NCBI GenBank assembly: GCA_002699585.1
Contig: PABP01000001.1
Location: 1-36,886 of the forward strand
Direction of reading: 5' to 3'
From: Anaerolineaceae bacterium
GTDB lineage: Bacteria > Chloroflexota > Anaerolineae > Aggregatilineales > Phototrophicaceae
Length of the DNA stretch: 36,886 nt
Part shown: positions 18,881 to 27,620 of the stretch, piece by piece
Layout: every line of letters starts with the position of its first letter
Position numbering within the stretch: the first letter of the stretch is position 1
The notes under the pieces: generated by a model
The model's input: the letters and a program-made list of their open reading frames with translations, nothing else
Told to the model about the DNA's origin: nothing
Databases searched by the model: none
Program-made: the position numbers and the translations under genes

Positions 18881-20173
18881 ATGATGAACCGAGCAATGAC
18901 CGTCATCAAATGGCTGCTAACCATCCTGTTTTTGCTTCTGGTCGGCGAGCTATTACTGCAATTATTACGCGCCGGAGAAGCAACGATAGGCATCATCACG
19001 GCGCTGGTATCATTGTTCGCGACGCTGGTATCATTCTTGCCACGAGCTGCTCCCGATGGTGACCATCGCTTGATACGACTGTATCAGACCCTCTTACCTG
19101 GCATTTTGATTGTGGGTTTGCTCCTTCTACGAGGAGCGATCTTCGATCTGGCAGCAGCACAACAAATCGAGCGGATACTGACAGCAGATACAGCATCCGA
19201 GACCATCAGAGCAGCTGAAAATGCTGAAGCGTTCGGGGCGGATGTCTCAATGGAGTTGGAAACATGGCTAACGGCATATCTGGACAAACCAGATGCAGAG
19301 GTATCACTCAATCGTTCAGTCACGCTCCTAGAAACATATGCAGCAGTTGCATCACCCGAAGATATCGCTGCGTTCAGCACACGGCTGGCAAACCAAATTC
19401 GGGAGGACATCGCCACTGGCATTGTTTCTGAAGAGGAGGTGACGCTTTTCAATAAGCTGGACCCGGAGGCCAGTAATACCCTTGCTGATTCGCTCAACGA
19501 TAGCGGACAAGTTGCCCTGGCAGCTAATGATCTTGTTGGTGCACGTGTCCAACTCGAAACGGCCGCCCTGATTGATCAGGTTGACCCAACGCTGCGCGAT
19601 GCTGAACATCAGGCAGCGACGCTCCACAACTTGGGGCAACTCTATGAAGTTGATCTTAGCCTAGAGAACAATAGCCAGCTCGCCATAGATACTTATCGCC
19701 GCATCATTGCCATTCATCCAAATGATGTAGAAGCTTATTATGCGATGGCGGCTCTATCGCTCAGGCAAGAGAATTATGTTGATGCTGTCAACATCGCTGA
19801 GCAGGGCCGAACGTTCTTGCCCGATGCTTGCGAAGGTGTCCCAACCGCGTTTGAGAGTGACATTGATGCTCTGTTGTGTTACTTCCTGCTAACTACTGAA
19901 GCCGGAGGGCGCTACAACCAGGGCGACAGCCTGCGACTGGTACAGACCCTGGCAGCGCGCGCAACCGACATCGCCGCAGCCTTCGATCATTTTGAGCCAA
20001 ACTACTATACAGCAGAAGCTTACTACTACTTGGCTCTATCCTCAGAAGCGCTGCCCGACAAGGATACGCTATGCGCAATTATCTTCTATCATGACGAGAG
20101 CGATGATATGCAGCAGGAATGGGCCGACTATGCACGCGTCCAACTCGGCGACTATCCATGTTTCAGGGATTAA
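18881..20173 (+). CDS. Membrane-anchored TPR protein
   Basis: A 430-residue protein. Two hydrophobic helices (about 11-30 and 37-54) and a third (about 70-95) anchor the N-terminus; the rest is soluble with TPR-like helix pairs (HNLGQLYEVDLSLENNSQLA, YYAMAALSLRQENYVDAVNI). Such proteins usually serve as scaffolds. ATG 18881 has AAAAGAGAA before it, giving a better start than an ATG at 18824. The gene is convergent with the CHAT gene, with only 10 bp between their stop codons, and divergent from the FecR-like gene. This arrangement makes it a probable partner of both. Confidence 0.75.
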   Translation: MMNRAMTVIKWLLTILFLLLVGELLLQLLRAGEATIGIITALVSLFATLVSFLPRAAPDGDHRLIRLYQTLLPGILIVGLLLLRGAIFDLAAAQQIERILTADTASETIRAAENAEAFGADVSMELETWLTAYLDKPDAEVSLNRSVTLLETYAAVASPEDIAAFSTRLANQIREDIATGIVSEEEVTLFNKLDPEASNTLADSLNDSGQVALAANDLVGARVQLETAALIDQVDPTLRDAEHQAATLHNLGQLYEVDLSLENNSQLAIDTYRRIIAIHPNDVEAYYAMAALSLRQENYVDAVNIAEQGRTFLPDACEGVPTAFESDIDALLCYFLLTTEAGGRYNQGDSLRLVQTLAARATDIAAAFDHFEPNYYTAEAYYYLALSSEALPDKDTLCAIIFYHDESDDMQQEWADYARVQLGDYPCFRD

Positions 20174-20183
20174 CTACTGGTTT

Positions 20184-23100
20184 CTAAGGTAGTCCTGTCA
20201 AAACAAAGGCTGCCCAGAGTTCCGGCTCTGGATGGGTAGCACGTGTGTAGAGCATGGCCCGCTGCAAAGCTATTGCATCGGGCAAGTGCTCATCGTGACG
20301 CAGCCGCATATATTCTTCCATTAAGTAAGCTGTTGACTCATCATTTACGTTCCACAAGCTGGCAACAGTGCGGTCCACACCGATGGCGGCAAAGCTGTAG
20401 GTCAGCAAGCTAAAGTCTGTACCATTACCAAGGGCTGTCTCGCAGGCTGATAGGACAACCAGATCAACGCTGGTATTCATGCCCAGTTCGAACACCTCAC
20501 GCAATTCAAAGCGACCATCATAAGCGTCAGACTCCCCTAGGCGAATGGCACTGAACAAAGGCGCAGAGGGTTCCATTGATGCATGCGCAGCAATATGCAC
20601 GACAGAACTCTGGGCAAACTGAGCGCGCAGATCAGACTCTGTAGCGTTGAGAATAGCATCCACATCATATATCGCCGCAACTTCCTGAGCCTCCTCATCT
20701 GCATAATTCAGGCGTTCCAGGCCTTCAACCTCAGACTGGGACATCACCAGAACGTCCGAACTAGAAACGGGTACACCATCTTGCAACTGCCGAACTAGGC
20801 TCGTTGCGTTGAAGGTATAGCTGATGGTGTAGTCATCAACTAGATAGCTACGGTCATCGCGTTGGAGCGCCGCAAAGGGCATATAGCGCATAGAAGCCCC
20901 CGGCATGATGATGAGGTCTGTGTCTGCTAGTTCTGGCTCCACTGCTGCAAACAGGTGCTGATACATGGTGTTAAGCGCGCCGTTATCCCCCATGCGGTCG
21001 TCAGAAAAGTCTGTCAACAGGTCATTGACGTCATCGAGCGTCGTTTGCAGTGGCACATAACGGGCATCGGTATCGGAGATGATGAAGACACCGCTGTCGA
21101 GCGTACCTATGCTGTAGTAGAGCAGCGTCGTATCCGGCGGTAGAAGAGACTGCACCTGGGGCAGTGTCGCAATTTCGCCCGATAGTTCGCGCTCCAGGAA
21201 GCCGCCTGTCAATTGTAGGTGTTCCAGATGGCTGATGTAAAGCTCGCGCGCGGCATCGAGATCACGACTGGCATGCTGAACATCCGCACTTGTCGCTCGG
21301 CCCGCCTGGAAGTCGCTGTTGGTCGCATCTAGTACACGCTGGTGTTCATTGACAGATTCTCTTAGCTGGCGTTCCTGGGCGATAAGCTCGGGATCGAGCG
21401 TCTCGGAATAATCTATTAGTTCGGTTGATAACTGCAGCCGAACCAGCAGACTTGCACCACGTTCTGCCGACCGGAAACCCGTCTCAAGGTCACCTGAACG
21501 CGCCAGGAGCGTCGCCAGGCGCTGATAAGGCCAAGTGTTCTTGCCCAGCGTCGTCAGATTAGCAATGGCGTTATCCAATGCCGTATCGTTGAGGATCGAC
21601 TCTAGGACGGTGATGGCCTGATTGTAATAATCAATGGCCGCGACATAATCAGCGTTCACTTCAGAGACCATGCCTAGATTGACCAGAGATAGTGTCAGGA
21701 GTGGCCGCTCATAGTTGGTATCAAACGCAGCACGCGCAGTATCTGCATACTGGTAAGATGACTCTAAATCTCCTTGTTCGAGGGCAATCCCTCCCAGGAT
21801 AAGCTGGGCTGTCGCAGTCAATGACGGTACTCCTGCTCGCTCGAAGATGGGTAGAGCTTCATTAGTTAACTGACGGGCTGTATCGTAGTCTTCCTCAAGA
21901 AAATAGGTTAAGGCCAGGTTGGATTTGATTAGTCCGATCTGGATTTGTGTGCCAAGGTCTTCTGCTAGCACTAACGCCTGATCGTAAAGCTGTCGGGCAA
22001 CATCCACAAAACTGCCTTGGCCTGCCATGCTTGCCTCCAAGTAGCTAGCTCCTTGGTCGTTTAATAGGCGCACTTCAATAAAGCGTGCCCCAATTTCCCG
22101 AACAATTTCAAGGGCGCTGGTATATTGCTCATCAGCCAAACGATAACGGCCCTGACGATAATACAGATGGCCAATGTTGCTCAATGCCGTTGCTTCTGTC
22201 AGACGGTCACCGATAGCCTGAGATTGCTCCAATGCGACGCTCAAGTGTAATTGCGCGAGGCCATAGTCGCCGCGCTGGGAATAAGACGCGCTAATCGCAT
22301 TATGTATATTGGCCGTGAGCGCTGTCAGGTTGAGCGCATTCGCTGTCGTCAGGGCATCTTCAAAGATGCTGAGGGCATCCGCATAGCGCCCTTGCTGGTG
22401 GTAAACGTCGCCGATATTAATCGCACTTGTGGTGTGGGCGGCGATGTTGCCTGTATCCTGCCAGATTCTCTGAGCACTGCGATAATCATCCAGCGCTTTT
22501 GACAAATCCCCGCGCGACATATCAATGAAGGCCAGGTTATTGTAAACAGTGGCAATGCCATCCACGTACTGGATCACTTCAAATATGGCCAGCGCCTGCG
22601 AATGATAGTCGATGGCCATTTCATATTGGCCGCGAATCGCGAAAACGCCTCCCAGGCCATTCAGTGCAGTCCCCTTATACAATGGTGCAAGGCCCTCTGG
22701 CAGGTCGCTGAGCGTAAGTTGATACAACGCCTCCGCATCGGCATAATTCCCCTGTGCTTGATACATTAGCGCAATGTTATTGCGTGTGGCTGCCATGCCG
22801 ACCACATCGCCACTTTGTTCACGTAGCTCTAGTGCCATCGTCAGATGCTGGTCGGCTTCGTCATAGCGGCTCAATTCAATGTAGACTTCGCCCAGCGCAG
22901 ATTGGGTAGTTGCAATGCCCTTCGTATCTTGTTGATGCTGACGCAGCACGAGTGCCTCTTCTAGGTGAGTGATAGCCTCATCAAATTGACTTTGCTTAGC
23001 AGAAATAACTCCTAGGTTGTGCAAAACGCCGCTGCGCAAATAAGGATCACCTCCAACAAGTTCAAGCGCTTGCTCGAATTCCATACGAGCTGCTGCATAA

Positions 23101-23891
23101 TCACCCTGACTGGCCAGCACACGACCCAGTTCCATGCGCGTCCTGGCTATCCCACTTGGATTATTCAGCCGCATCCATAATTGCAGAGCCTCGTCGAGGC
23201 TGACTTTTGCATCTGCATATTGTGACAGATAGAATTGGCTCGCTCCAATCCCTATCTTGGCCAATGCCTGACCTGGCTCATCGCCAATGCTTTTACTCAG
23301 GTCATATGATTGCTCATAAACCGTAATCGCATCCTCGTACCGATAAAGGTCTTCATAGAGCGTAGCCAAATATCCCAGGCCCGTTGATTCTCCCAGGGTG
23401 CTTCCTACCTGGCGCCAAAGGATGATGCCCGTTCCATAGGCTGTGATGATGTCGGAGAAGTCATTTTTCAGATCATGTTTGAAGTAAAGTGCCTGACCTA
23501 GCAGCAAATTGACGTCTGCCTCGATTTCGATTTCCCCGGCAGCCTGGGCTTGCTCCGCAACGGATCTGTACTCACTGATGGCTTGCTCAAATTGGCCACT
23601 CAGCGTCAGACTAAAAGCAGTCCCGAGATCATTGAGCAAATCTGCAAATGTTTCTGCTTCTGTCAGCCGTTGAGCATCGCCAGCGCATAAGTCCAACGCC
23701 TGACCAGAAAGCAGAAAAGTGCGGTCAATATCAGCCTGAGCATAGGCTTCGCGCGCCAGAACGAGTACATTCCCTGGGCCACTATCGCAATGCGGCTGAG
23801 ATTGCGAAACTACGTTTCCTATAATCAAAGCACTTAACAAAAAAGTGAGGGTTATCATCAGCGCAGTGCGGAAGATTAATGTCTTTGCCAT
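20184..23891 (-). CDS. Secreted TPR-CHAT protein (caspase-like protease fold)
   Basis: A 1235-residue protein with signal peptide (about 1-30, cut near VVS before QSQPHC), about fifteen TPR units (for example YEDAITVYEQSYDLSKSIGD, ATALSNIGHLYYRQGRYRLA), and a C-terminal CHAT domain from about 930. The expected catalytic pair is present: His1103 in VVHIAAHAS and Cys1150 in VVLSACETALGNG, followed by VASLWNVND and WAAFVLTGLP. CHAT is the caspase-HetF-associated clan CD peptidase fold; some members cleave target proteins on activation. Here the signal peptide puts it outside the cytoplasm. ATG 23891 is preferred over TTG 23897. The substrate is unknown; the adjacent membrane TPR, FecR-like and small secreted proteins are candidates. 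Confidence 0.88.
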   Translation of the reverse strand: MAKTLIFRTALMITLTFLLSALIIGNVVSQSQPHCDSGPGNVLVLAREAYAQADIDRTFLLSGQALDLCAGDAQRLTEAETFADLLNDLGTAFSLTLSGQFEQAISEYRSVAEQAQAAGEIEIEADVNLLLGQALYFKHDLKNDFSDIITAYGTGIILWRQVGSTLGESTGLGYLATLYEDLYRYEDAITVYEQSYDLSKSIGDEPGQALAKIGIGASQFYLSQYADAKVSLDEALQLWMRLNNPSGIARTRMELGRVLASQGDYAAARMEFEQALELVGGDPYLRSGVLHNLGVISAKQSQFDEAITHLEEALVLRQHQQDTKGIATTQSALGEVYIELSRYDEADQHLTMALELREQSGDVVGMAATRNNIALMYQAQGNYADAEALYQLTLSDLPEGLAPLYKGTALNGLGGVFAIRGQYEMAIDYHSQALAIFEVIQYVDGIATVYNNLAFIDMSRGDLSKALDDYRSAQRIWQDTGNIAAHTTSAINIGDVYHQQGRYADALSIFEDALTTANALNLTALTANIHNAISASYSQRGDYGLAQLHLSVALEQSQAIGDRLTEATALSNIGHLYYRQGRYRLADEQYTSALEIVREIGARFIEVRLLNDQGASYLEASMAGQGSFVDVARQLYDQALVLAEDLGTQIQIGLIKSNLALTYFLEEDYDTARQLTNEALPIFERAGVPSLTATAQLILGGIALEQGDLESSYQYADTARAAFDTNYERPLLTLSLVNLGMVSEVNADYVAAIDYYNQAITVLESILNDTALDNAIANLTTLGKNTWPYQRLATLLARSGDLETGFRSAERGASLLVRLQLSTELIDYSETLDPELIAQERQLRESVNEHQRVLDATNSDFQAGRATSADVQHASRDLDAARELYISHLEHLQLTGGFLERELSGEIATLPQVQSLLPPDTTLLYYSIGTLDSGVFIISDTDARYVPLQTTLDDVNDLLTDFSDDRMGDNGALNTMYQHLFAAVEPELADTDLIIMPGASMRYMPFAALQRDDRSYLVDDYTISYTFNATSLVRQLQDGVPVSSSDVLVMSQSEVEGLERLNYADEEAQEVAAIYDVDAILNATESDLRAQFAQSSVVHIAAHASMEPSAPLFSAIRLGESDAYDGRFELREVFELGMNTSVDLVVLSACETALGNGTDFSLLTYSFAAIGVDRTVASLWNVNDESTAYLMEEYMRLRHDEHLPDAIALQRAMLYTRATHPEPELWAAFVLTGLP

Positions 23892-23979
23892 GCCCAAACC
23901 TATGTGCTAGTATCCGTGTGCGTTATCTATTAAAACATAAATCTATAACATGAATGACACGTCCGGGGGACAATGTTCT

Positions 23980-24747
23980 ATGCTACCCAAAAAGCGTTGG
24001 TTGATATTGCTTTTCGCCTTGTTACTCACCGTGATCCAACTACCCATCGTCGTCACTGCTGAACAACCTGCTGCTTGCTTTGAGTATACGATCGCCGCTG
24101 ATGAATATGGCGGATATTATACGGCGCTGCTAGATTCAACTGGTTCGACACCTGCCCTTATCAATGAGAACTACTATTATGGATATACGCCTGGGGAACT
24201 GATCACCCAGGTCGTTATGGTTGATAGTTACCGTATTTTCTACGTATCTAATACAGAAAACCCCGTTTATAACGAGGTCATTATTTTCACCGATGACGTG
24301 ACGTTTGCCATTTCAGAACTAGGTGCGGCTTCTGCTCGGCGTCTATATGCTGACAGCCGCTGTGCAGGCGCTAGTACCATATTTGTTGATGGAAGACTCA
24401 ATTATAGGGACCTGGCCGCACGCGCAGCCGTTTATCAAACTAGGGATGGCTATGAGGTCTGGCGCATTGACGACGAAACCGGCGAAGGCACTCTGGCATT
24501 TACCGTCACTGTTGATGAAATTTTTGATGCTTTTATAAGCTTCAATCCAGATAACCCGGTCAACAAAGTCATCAGAACCAGTGATGATGGTGTCGCCAGT
24601 TTCATCGCCCTCAGCAGCTACGAGTGCCAACTCAATTACACTTCTCTCGATGGATTCATTCGTTCAACAGTCATCCCTTGTTTGAGCGACTTCGCCTCTG
24701 ATTTCAACGCGCTCGCAGAAGAAGCTCTTGTTGAATTGGGCGGATAG
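23980..24747 (+). CDS. Small secreted protein of unknown function
   Basis: A 255-residue protein with a signal peptide (MLPKKRWLILLFALLLTVIQ, cut near VVTA before EQP). The mature part is rich in tyrosine and acidic residues (EYGGYYTALLDSTGS), has four cysteines (in ACFEY, RCAGA, ECQLN and PCLSD) and mostly beta-like sequence. GGGGGA about 9 bp before ATG 23980 supports this start over ATG 23950. It is divergent from the CHAT gene with a gap of about 90 bp, so the two are probably regulated together. I recognise no family; it might be a substrate or partner of the CHAT protein, which is speculation. Confidence 0.7.
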   Translation: MLPKKRWLILLFALLLTVIQLPIVVTAEQPAACFEYTIAADEYGGYYTALLDSTGSTPALINENYYYGYTPGELITQVVMVDSYRIFYVSNTENPVYNEVIIFTDDVTFAISELGAASARRLYADSRCAGASTIFVDGRLNYRDLAARAAVYQTRDGYEVWRIDDETGEGTLAFTVTVDEIFDAFISFNPDNPVNKVIRTSDDGVASFIALSSYECQLNYTSLDGFIRSTVIPCLSDFASDFNALAEEALVELGG

Positions 24748-24772
24748 GATTTTGGAAGCTTCATAACAGCTC

Positions 24773-24802
24773 AAAAGGGTACCCGTTGGTATCCTTTTGT
24801 GT
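24773..24802 (+). terminator. Rho-independent terminator after secreted protein gene
   Basis: AAAAGGGTACC (24773-24783) pairs over 11 positions, one a GU pair, with GGTATCCTTTT (24788-24798) around a CGTT loop. The terminal A and T runs make it bidirectional. It is about 100 bp upstream of repeat copy 5, so that copy is not the main terminator of this gene. Confidence 0.8.
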
Positions 24803-24901
24803 TTCCTTGTAGCCAAGGCTAGTGGTTGCCCATACTTCTTGGACTGCTTTTGTTCTTCTCGTTGCAATGGCCTGGTTCTACAAAAGCAGCCCAACGCTTA
24901 T

Positions 24902-25056
24902 GGACTCCCGACCTGTTTGATCACTCAAATACGGCAATCAAAAAGACCGATACATAGGTGTAATCGGTCTTATAGTTTTTACTATAGGCTATTTGGGCGC
25001 AGAGAGGGTTGGACGCACGCGTGTGCCACTCAGGTATCTGGTTTGTGCCGGACCAT
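24902..25056 (+). repeat. Dispersed intergenic repeat, copy 5
   Basis: Left box GGACTCCCGACC at 24902-24913; hairpin GACCGATACA with TGTAATCGGTC at 24945-24969; then TATAGTTTTTACTATA; core at 24997-25027; right box ending GTGCCGGACCAT at 25056. The hairpin stem is intact but the T-run after it is short because about 8 bp (ATCATTAT in other copies) are missing. No gene is visible in the 24803-25312 interval. Confidence 0.88.
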
Positions 25057-25240
25057 CTATCGTCAACCTCAATACCTAGCGATTCTCAGTCTATACGTCG
25101 CAGTGTCGATCCGCGTGGAGTATTCTGAGGATAAATCGAGTGTCCCAGTAAATTTACACAAGAATAATTGACCTCCACGATGTCTAACATTTGATATTTT
25201 CTTAACATAACGATAATATATGAACTCAAATTAGATAATA

Positions 25241-25252
25241 TATCTGCAGATA
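25241..25252. promoter_or_regulatory. 12-bp palindrome upstream of ABC transporter genes
   Basis: TATCTGCAGATA is a perfect 12-bp palindrome about 60 bp before the first permease start, in AT-rich sequence suited to a promoter. It is a candidate repressor site for the transport operon; no regulator gene is beside it. Confidence 0.3.
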
Positions 25253-25312
25253 ATTGCTGTTGGTTGAGTAATCGTCTGTCTTATTGGCAAAACTCTTAGT
25301 GAGCATTTTCTT

Positions 25313-26404
25313 TTGGAATCTTCATCGCAAGACTTACATTCACCTTGGTATGGTCGGCGTAAGCTCCTCAAAATGCTTGAGGGATATGCTTACTTAACGC
25401 CTACATTGGTCGTACTGAGCATATTTGTTTTCATACCTATTATCTCATCGTTCCAGCTCAGCTTGACGCGTGTGGCACCCTTTGGGAATGCAGTTCGTTA
25501 CGTTGGCTTGGAAAACTATGAACGGCTGCTTGTCCGGCTCATTAACGTTGAAGCGGCTCAGACTTACTTGCCGTATTTGCTGGTTGCACTGGTACTAAGT
25601 GTCATTGCAATCATTGGATATTCAATCCTCAAACATCAACCATTTGGGCAATACCGTTCTCGTCTGCAATATTTAATCATATTTGTTGTTCTAGTCTATA
25701 TCATAGCTATTGTCCAGGGGGCGCTGCGAGTATCCCTCATATTTACTCTGGGTACGACCATTCCTGGCATAACCATTTCGGTTTTTCTTGCTATAGCTTT
25801 GTCAATGCCGCTTCGGCGCTTTTCGTGGTTCCATCGTTTGCTGATTTTCGTGCCCATCGTTATTAGTAGTGCCGTAACGGGGGTTTTATTTCGCTGGATA
25901 TACCACCCTGTGGTCGGGTATATCAATTATGTGCTTAGTCTTTTGGGTATTGATGGACCGAATTGGTTATCGGATGCTGACTGGGCGATAGTTGCGATTA
26001 TGCTGGCTGTTCTTTGGCGTCAATTAGGCTTTAACGTCATTATTGCACTCGCAGGTCTCCAAAGCATCAGTAGCACATTTTACGAGGCAGCCAAGGTCGA
26101 TGGGGCCAACCTGTGGCATCAGATTCGACACATTACACTGCCTTTGCTCTCACCAACGCTCTTCTTCCTATTTGTAATTAACACGATCAATAGCTTACAG
26201 GTTTTTGGCGAAATCGATGTCTTGACTCAGGGCGGTCCTGGGGAAACCACGCGGACGTTGTTGTATGACATCTACTTCCTCGCTTTTCGGGGCACACCAC
26301 AACGTGGTATCGCATCTGCTGAGTCGTTCGTTCTCTTTATATTAATTGTCATATTGTCGGTTGTGCAGTTCCGCATTGCCAACAGCAGGGTTCATTACCA
26401 ATGA
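25313..26404 (+). CDS. ABC sugar/glycerol-phosphate permease (UgpA/MalF-like)
   Basis: A 363-residue inner-membrane permease. The membrane start is LTPTLVVLSIFVFIPIISSF and the ATPase-docking EAA loop is YEAAKVDGANLWHQIRHITL. It is longer than the roughly 290-310 residues usual for UgpA: about 65 residues with two extra hydrophobic helices (near 85-105 and 120-140) are inserted after the first periplasmic loop. The start is a TTG with weak ribosome binding; an ATG at 25373 is possible but would remove the cytoplasmic tail. The stop overlaps the next gene by 4 bp. With 26401 and 27621 it forms a Ugp-like importer; no ATPase gene is nearby, so one must be supplied from elsewhere. Confidence 0.85.
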   Translation: MESSSQDLHSPWYGRRKLLKMLEGYAYLTPTLVVLSIFVFIPIISSFQLSLTRVAPFGNAVRYVGLENYERLLVRLINVEAAQTYLPYLLVALVLSVIAIIGYSILKHQPFGQYRSRLQYLIIFVVLVYIIAIVQGALRVSLIFTLGTTIPGITISVFLAIALSMPLRRFSWFHRLLIFVPIVISSAVTGVLFRWIYHPVVGYINYVLSLLGIDGPNWLSDADWAIVAIMLAVLWRQLGFNVIIALAGLQSISSTFYEAAKVDGANLWHQIRHITLPLLSPTLFFLFVINTINSLQVFGEIDVLTQGGPGETTRTLLYDIYFLAFRGTPQRGIASAESFVLFILIVILSVVQFRIANSRVHYQ

Positions 26405-27483
26405 GCATGCCTACAAGCGAAAAAGAAAAAAGCGCAATCGCGGTCAGAAGTATGGAAGAGCGTCCAGTTGATCTGCGCTCGGAAATCATTCTGCAATTCT
26501 TGCTCTTTGGGGTAGGGCTGATCGTATCGTTCCCTATTTTGTTGGCGCTGCTTTCTAGCTTTAAAGTGCCAGAGGACATTATAAACTATCCTCCGACCCT
26601 ATTCCCGCAGCAGCAAGTCCATGTCAGCGTGACGGGTTACGATGAGCCTTTGCCTCTCTATCAGTTGACTTTGGATGATGGCACCGTCGCTGAGTATGCT
26701 CAAGTTTCGCGCGAGGGTGGTCGTTTATACATGGTTAATCCGTCTAACCCAGGCGACATGATTGATGTTGCACCGTCTGCAGCCAAACGCATCGAGCGCT
26801 TTGCACTGTCTTTTGAGAATTACGAAACAGCCTGGACCTCCCAGCCTTTTGCACGCTATTTTTTCAATAGCGTTGTGCAAACCGGCATCATAGTGGCCTT
26901 TCAACTCCTGTTCAGTATTCTAGCTGCCTATGCCTTCGCAATCCTCGACTTTCCAGGTCGCAACTTTCTATTCTATTTGATCGTCGGCAGTCTGATGGTT
27001 CCGTTCCAGTTAACCTTTATTCCGAATTTCATATTTGTAAGCGAACTTGGCTTATCGAATACATACATTGGATTGACGCTGCCTTTCCTTGCGAGTGCTT
27101 TTGGCGTGTTCTTGCTGCGTCAATTCTTTATGTCGCTGCCAAGAGAGCTGTACGAAGCTGCCCTCATTGACGGGGCCAATAGCTGGCTCTATCTATGGCG
27201 TGTCGTCGTACCGTTGAGCAAAGGTGCGATTAGTGCATTTGGTATTTTCTCGTTCCTGGGCGCATGGAGCCAGTATCTATGGCCACTCGTTATTACCAAT
27301 GAGGTCGACATGCGCACCATACAAATAGGCATCCGGTTCTTCTTGTTCGATCAAGAACGGGGTGCCGATTGGGGTGGCATTATGGCCACCGCTATAATCG
27401 CGTTGCTCCCAACGTTGCTTATTTTCCTTGTTGCTCAGCGACAATTAGTCCGTGGTATCGCAATGACCGGACTTAAAGGTTAA
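26401..27483 (+). CDS. ABC sugar/glycerol-phosphate permease (UgpE/MalG-like)
   Basis: A 360-residue partner permease with the EAA loop YEAALIDGANSWLYLWRVVV. Between the first helix (about 30-50) and FALSFENYETAW is an insertion of about 65 residues (QVHVSVTGYDEPLPLYQLTL and on to about 135), predicted outside the membrane and beta-rich. UgpE proteins normally have about 280 residues. The start overlaps the upstream stop (ATGA), so the permeases are made together. The insertion may contact the binding protein. Function as glycerol-phosphate uptake is inferred from the binding protein and the phosphodiesterase downstream. Confidence 0.85.
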   Translation: MSMPTSEKEKSAIAVRSMEERPVDLRSEIILQFLLFGVGLIVSFPILLALLSSFKVPEDIINYPPTLFPQQQVHVSVTGYDEPLPLYQLTLDDGTVAEYAQVSREGGRLYMVNPSNPGDMIDVAPSAAKRIERFALSFENYETAWTSQPFARYFFNSVVQTGIIVAFQLLFSILAAYAFAILDFPGRNFLFYLIVGSLMVPFQLTFIPNFIFVSELGLSNTYIGLTLPFLASAFGVFLLRQFFMSLPRELYEAALIDGANSWLYLWRVVVPLSKGAISAFGIFSFLGAWSQYLWPLVITNEVDMRTIQIGIRFFLFDQERGADWGGIMATAIIALLPTLLIFLVAQRQLVRGIAMTGLKG

Positions 27484-27620
27484 TCATCTTACGTTGCTGA
27501 CCGATATGTACGTTTCCAATAGGTTTGGCTTTGTGCGGGATTGATCCGCTTAAGCAATAGAGGTTTTGGGGTGCTGTTGGCAAGCTTCCCCATGCTTACT
27601 TTCCACATTTAGGAGGTATT

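Noticed and set aside
20173-20193. Hairpin ACTAC/GTAGT between the convergent TPR and CHAT stop codons as a terminator.
   Set aside because: Only 5 bp of stem and no T-run in either direction; too weak to call.
24797-25171. 124-codon plus-strand open frame.
   Set aside because: It crosses a terminator-like arm and repeat copy 5, has no ribosome binding site and its composition is not protein-like.
27561-27597. GGGG...CCCC hairpin between the second permease and binding-protein genes as a terminator.
   Set aside because: The stem is interrupted and no T-run follows; the sequence may be a leader structure at most.
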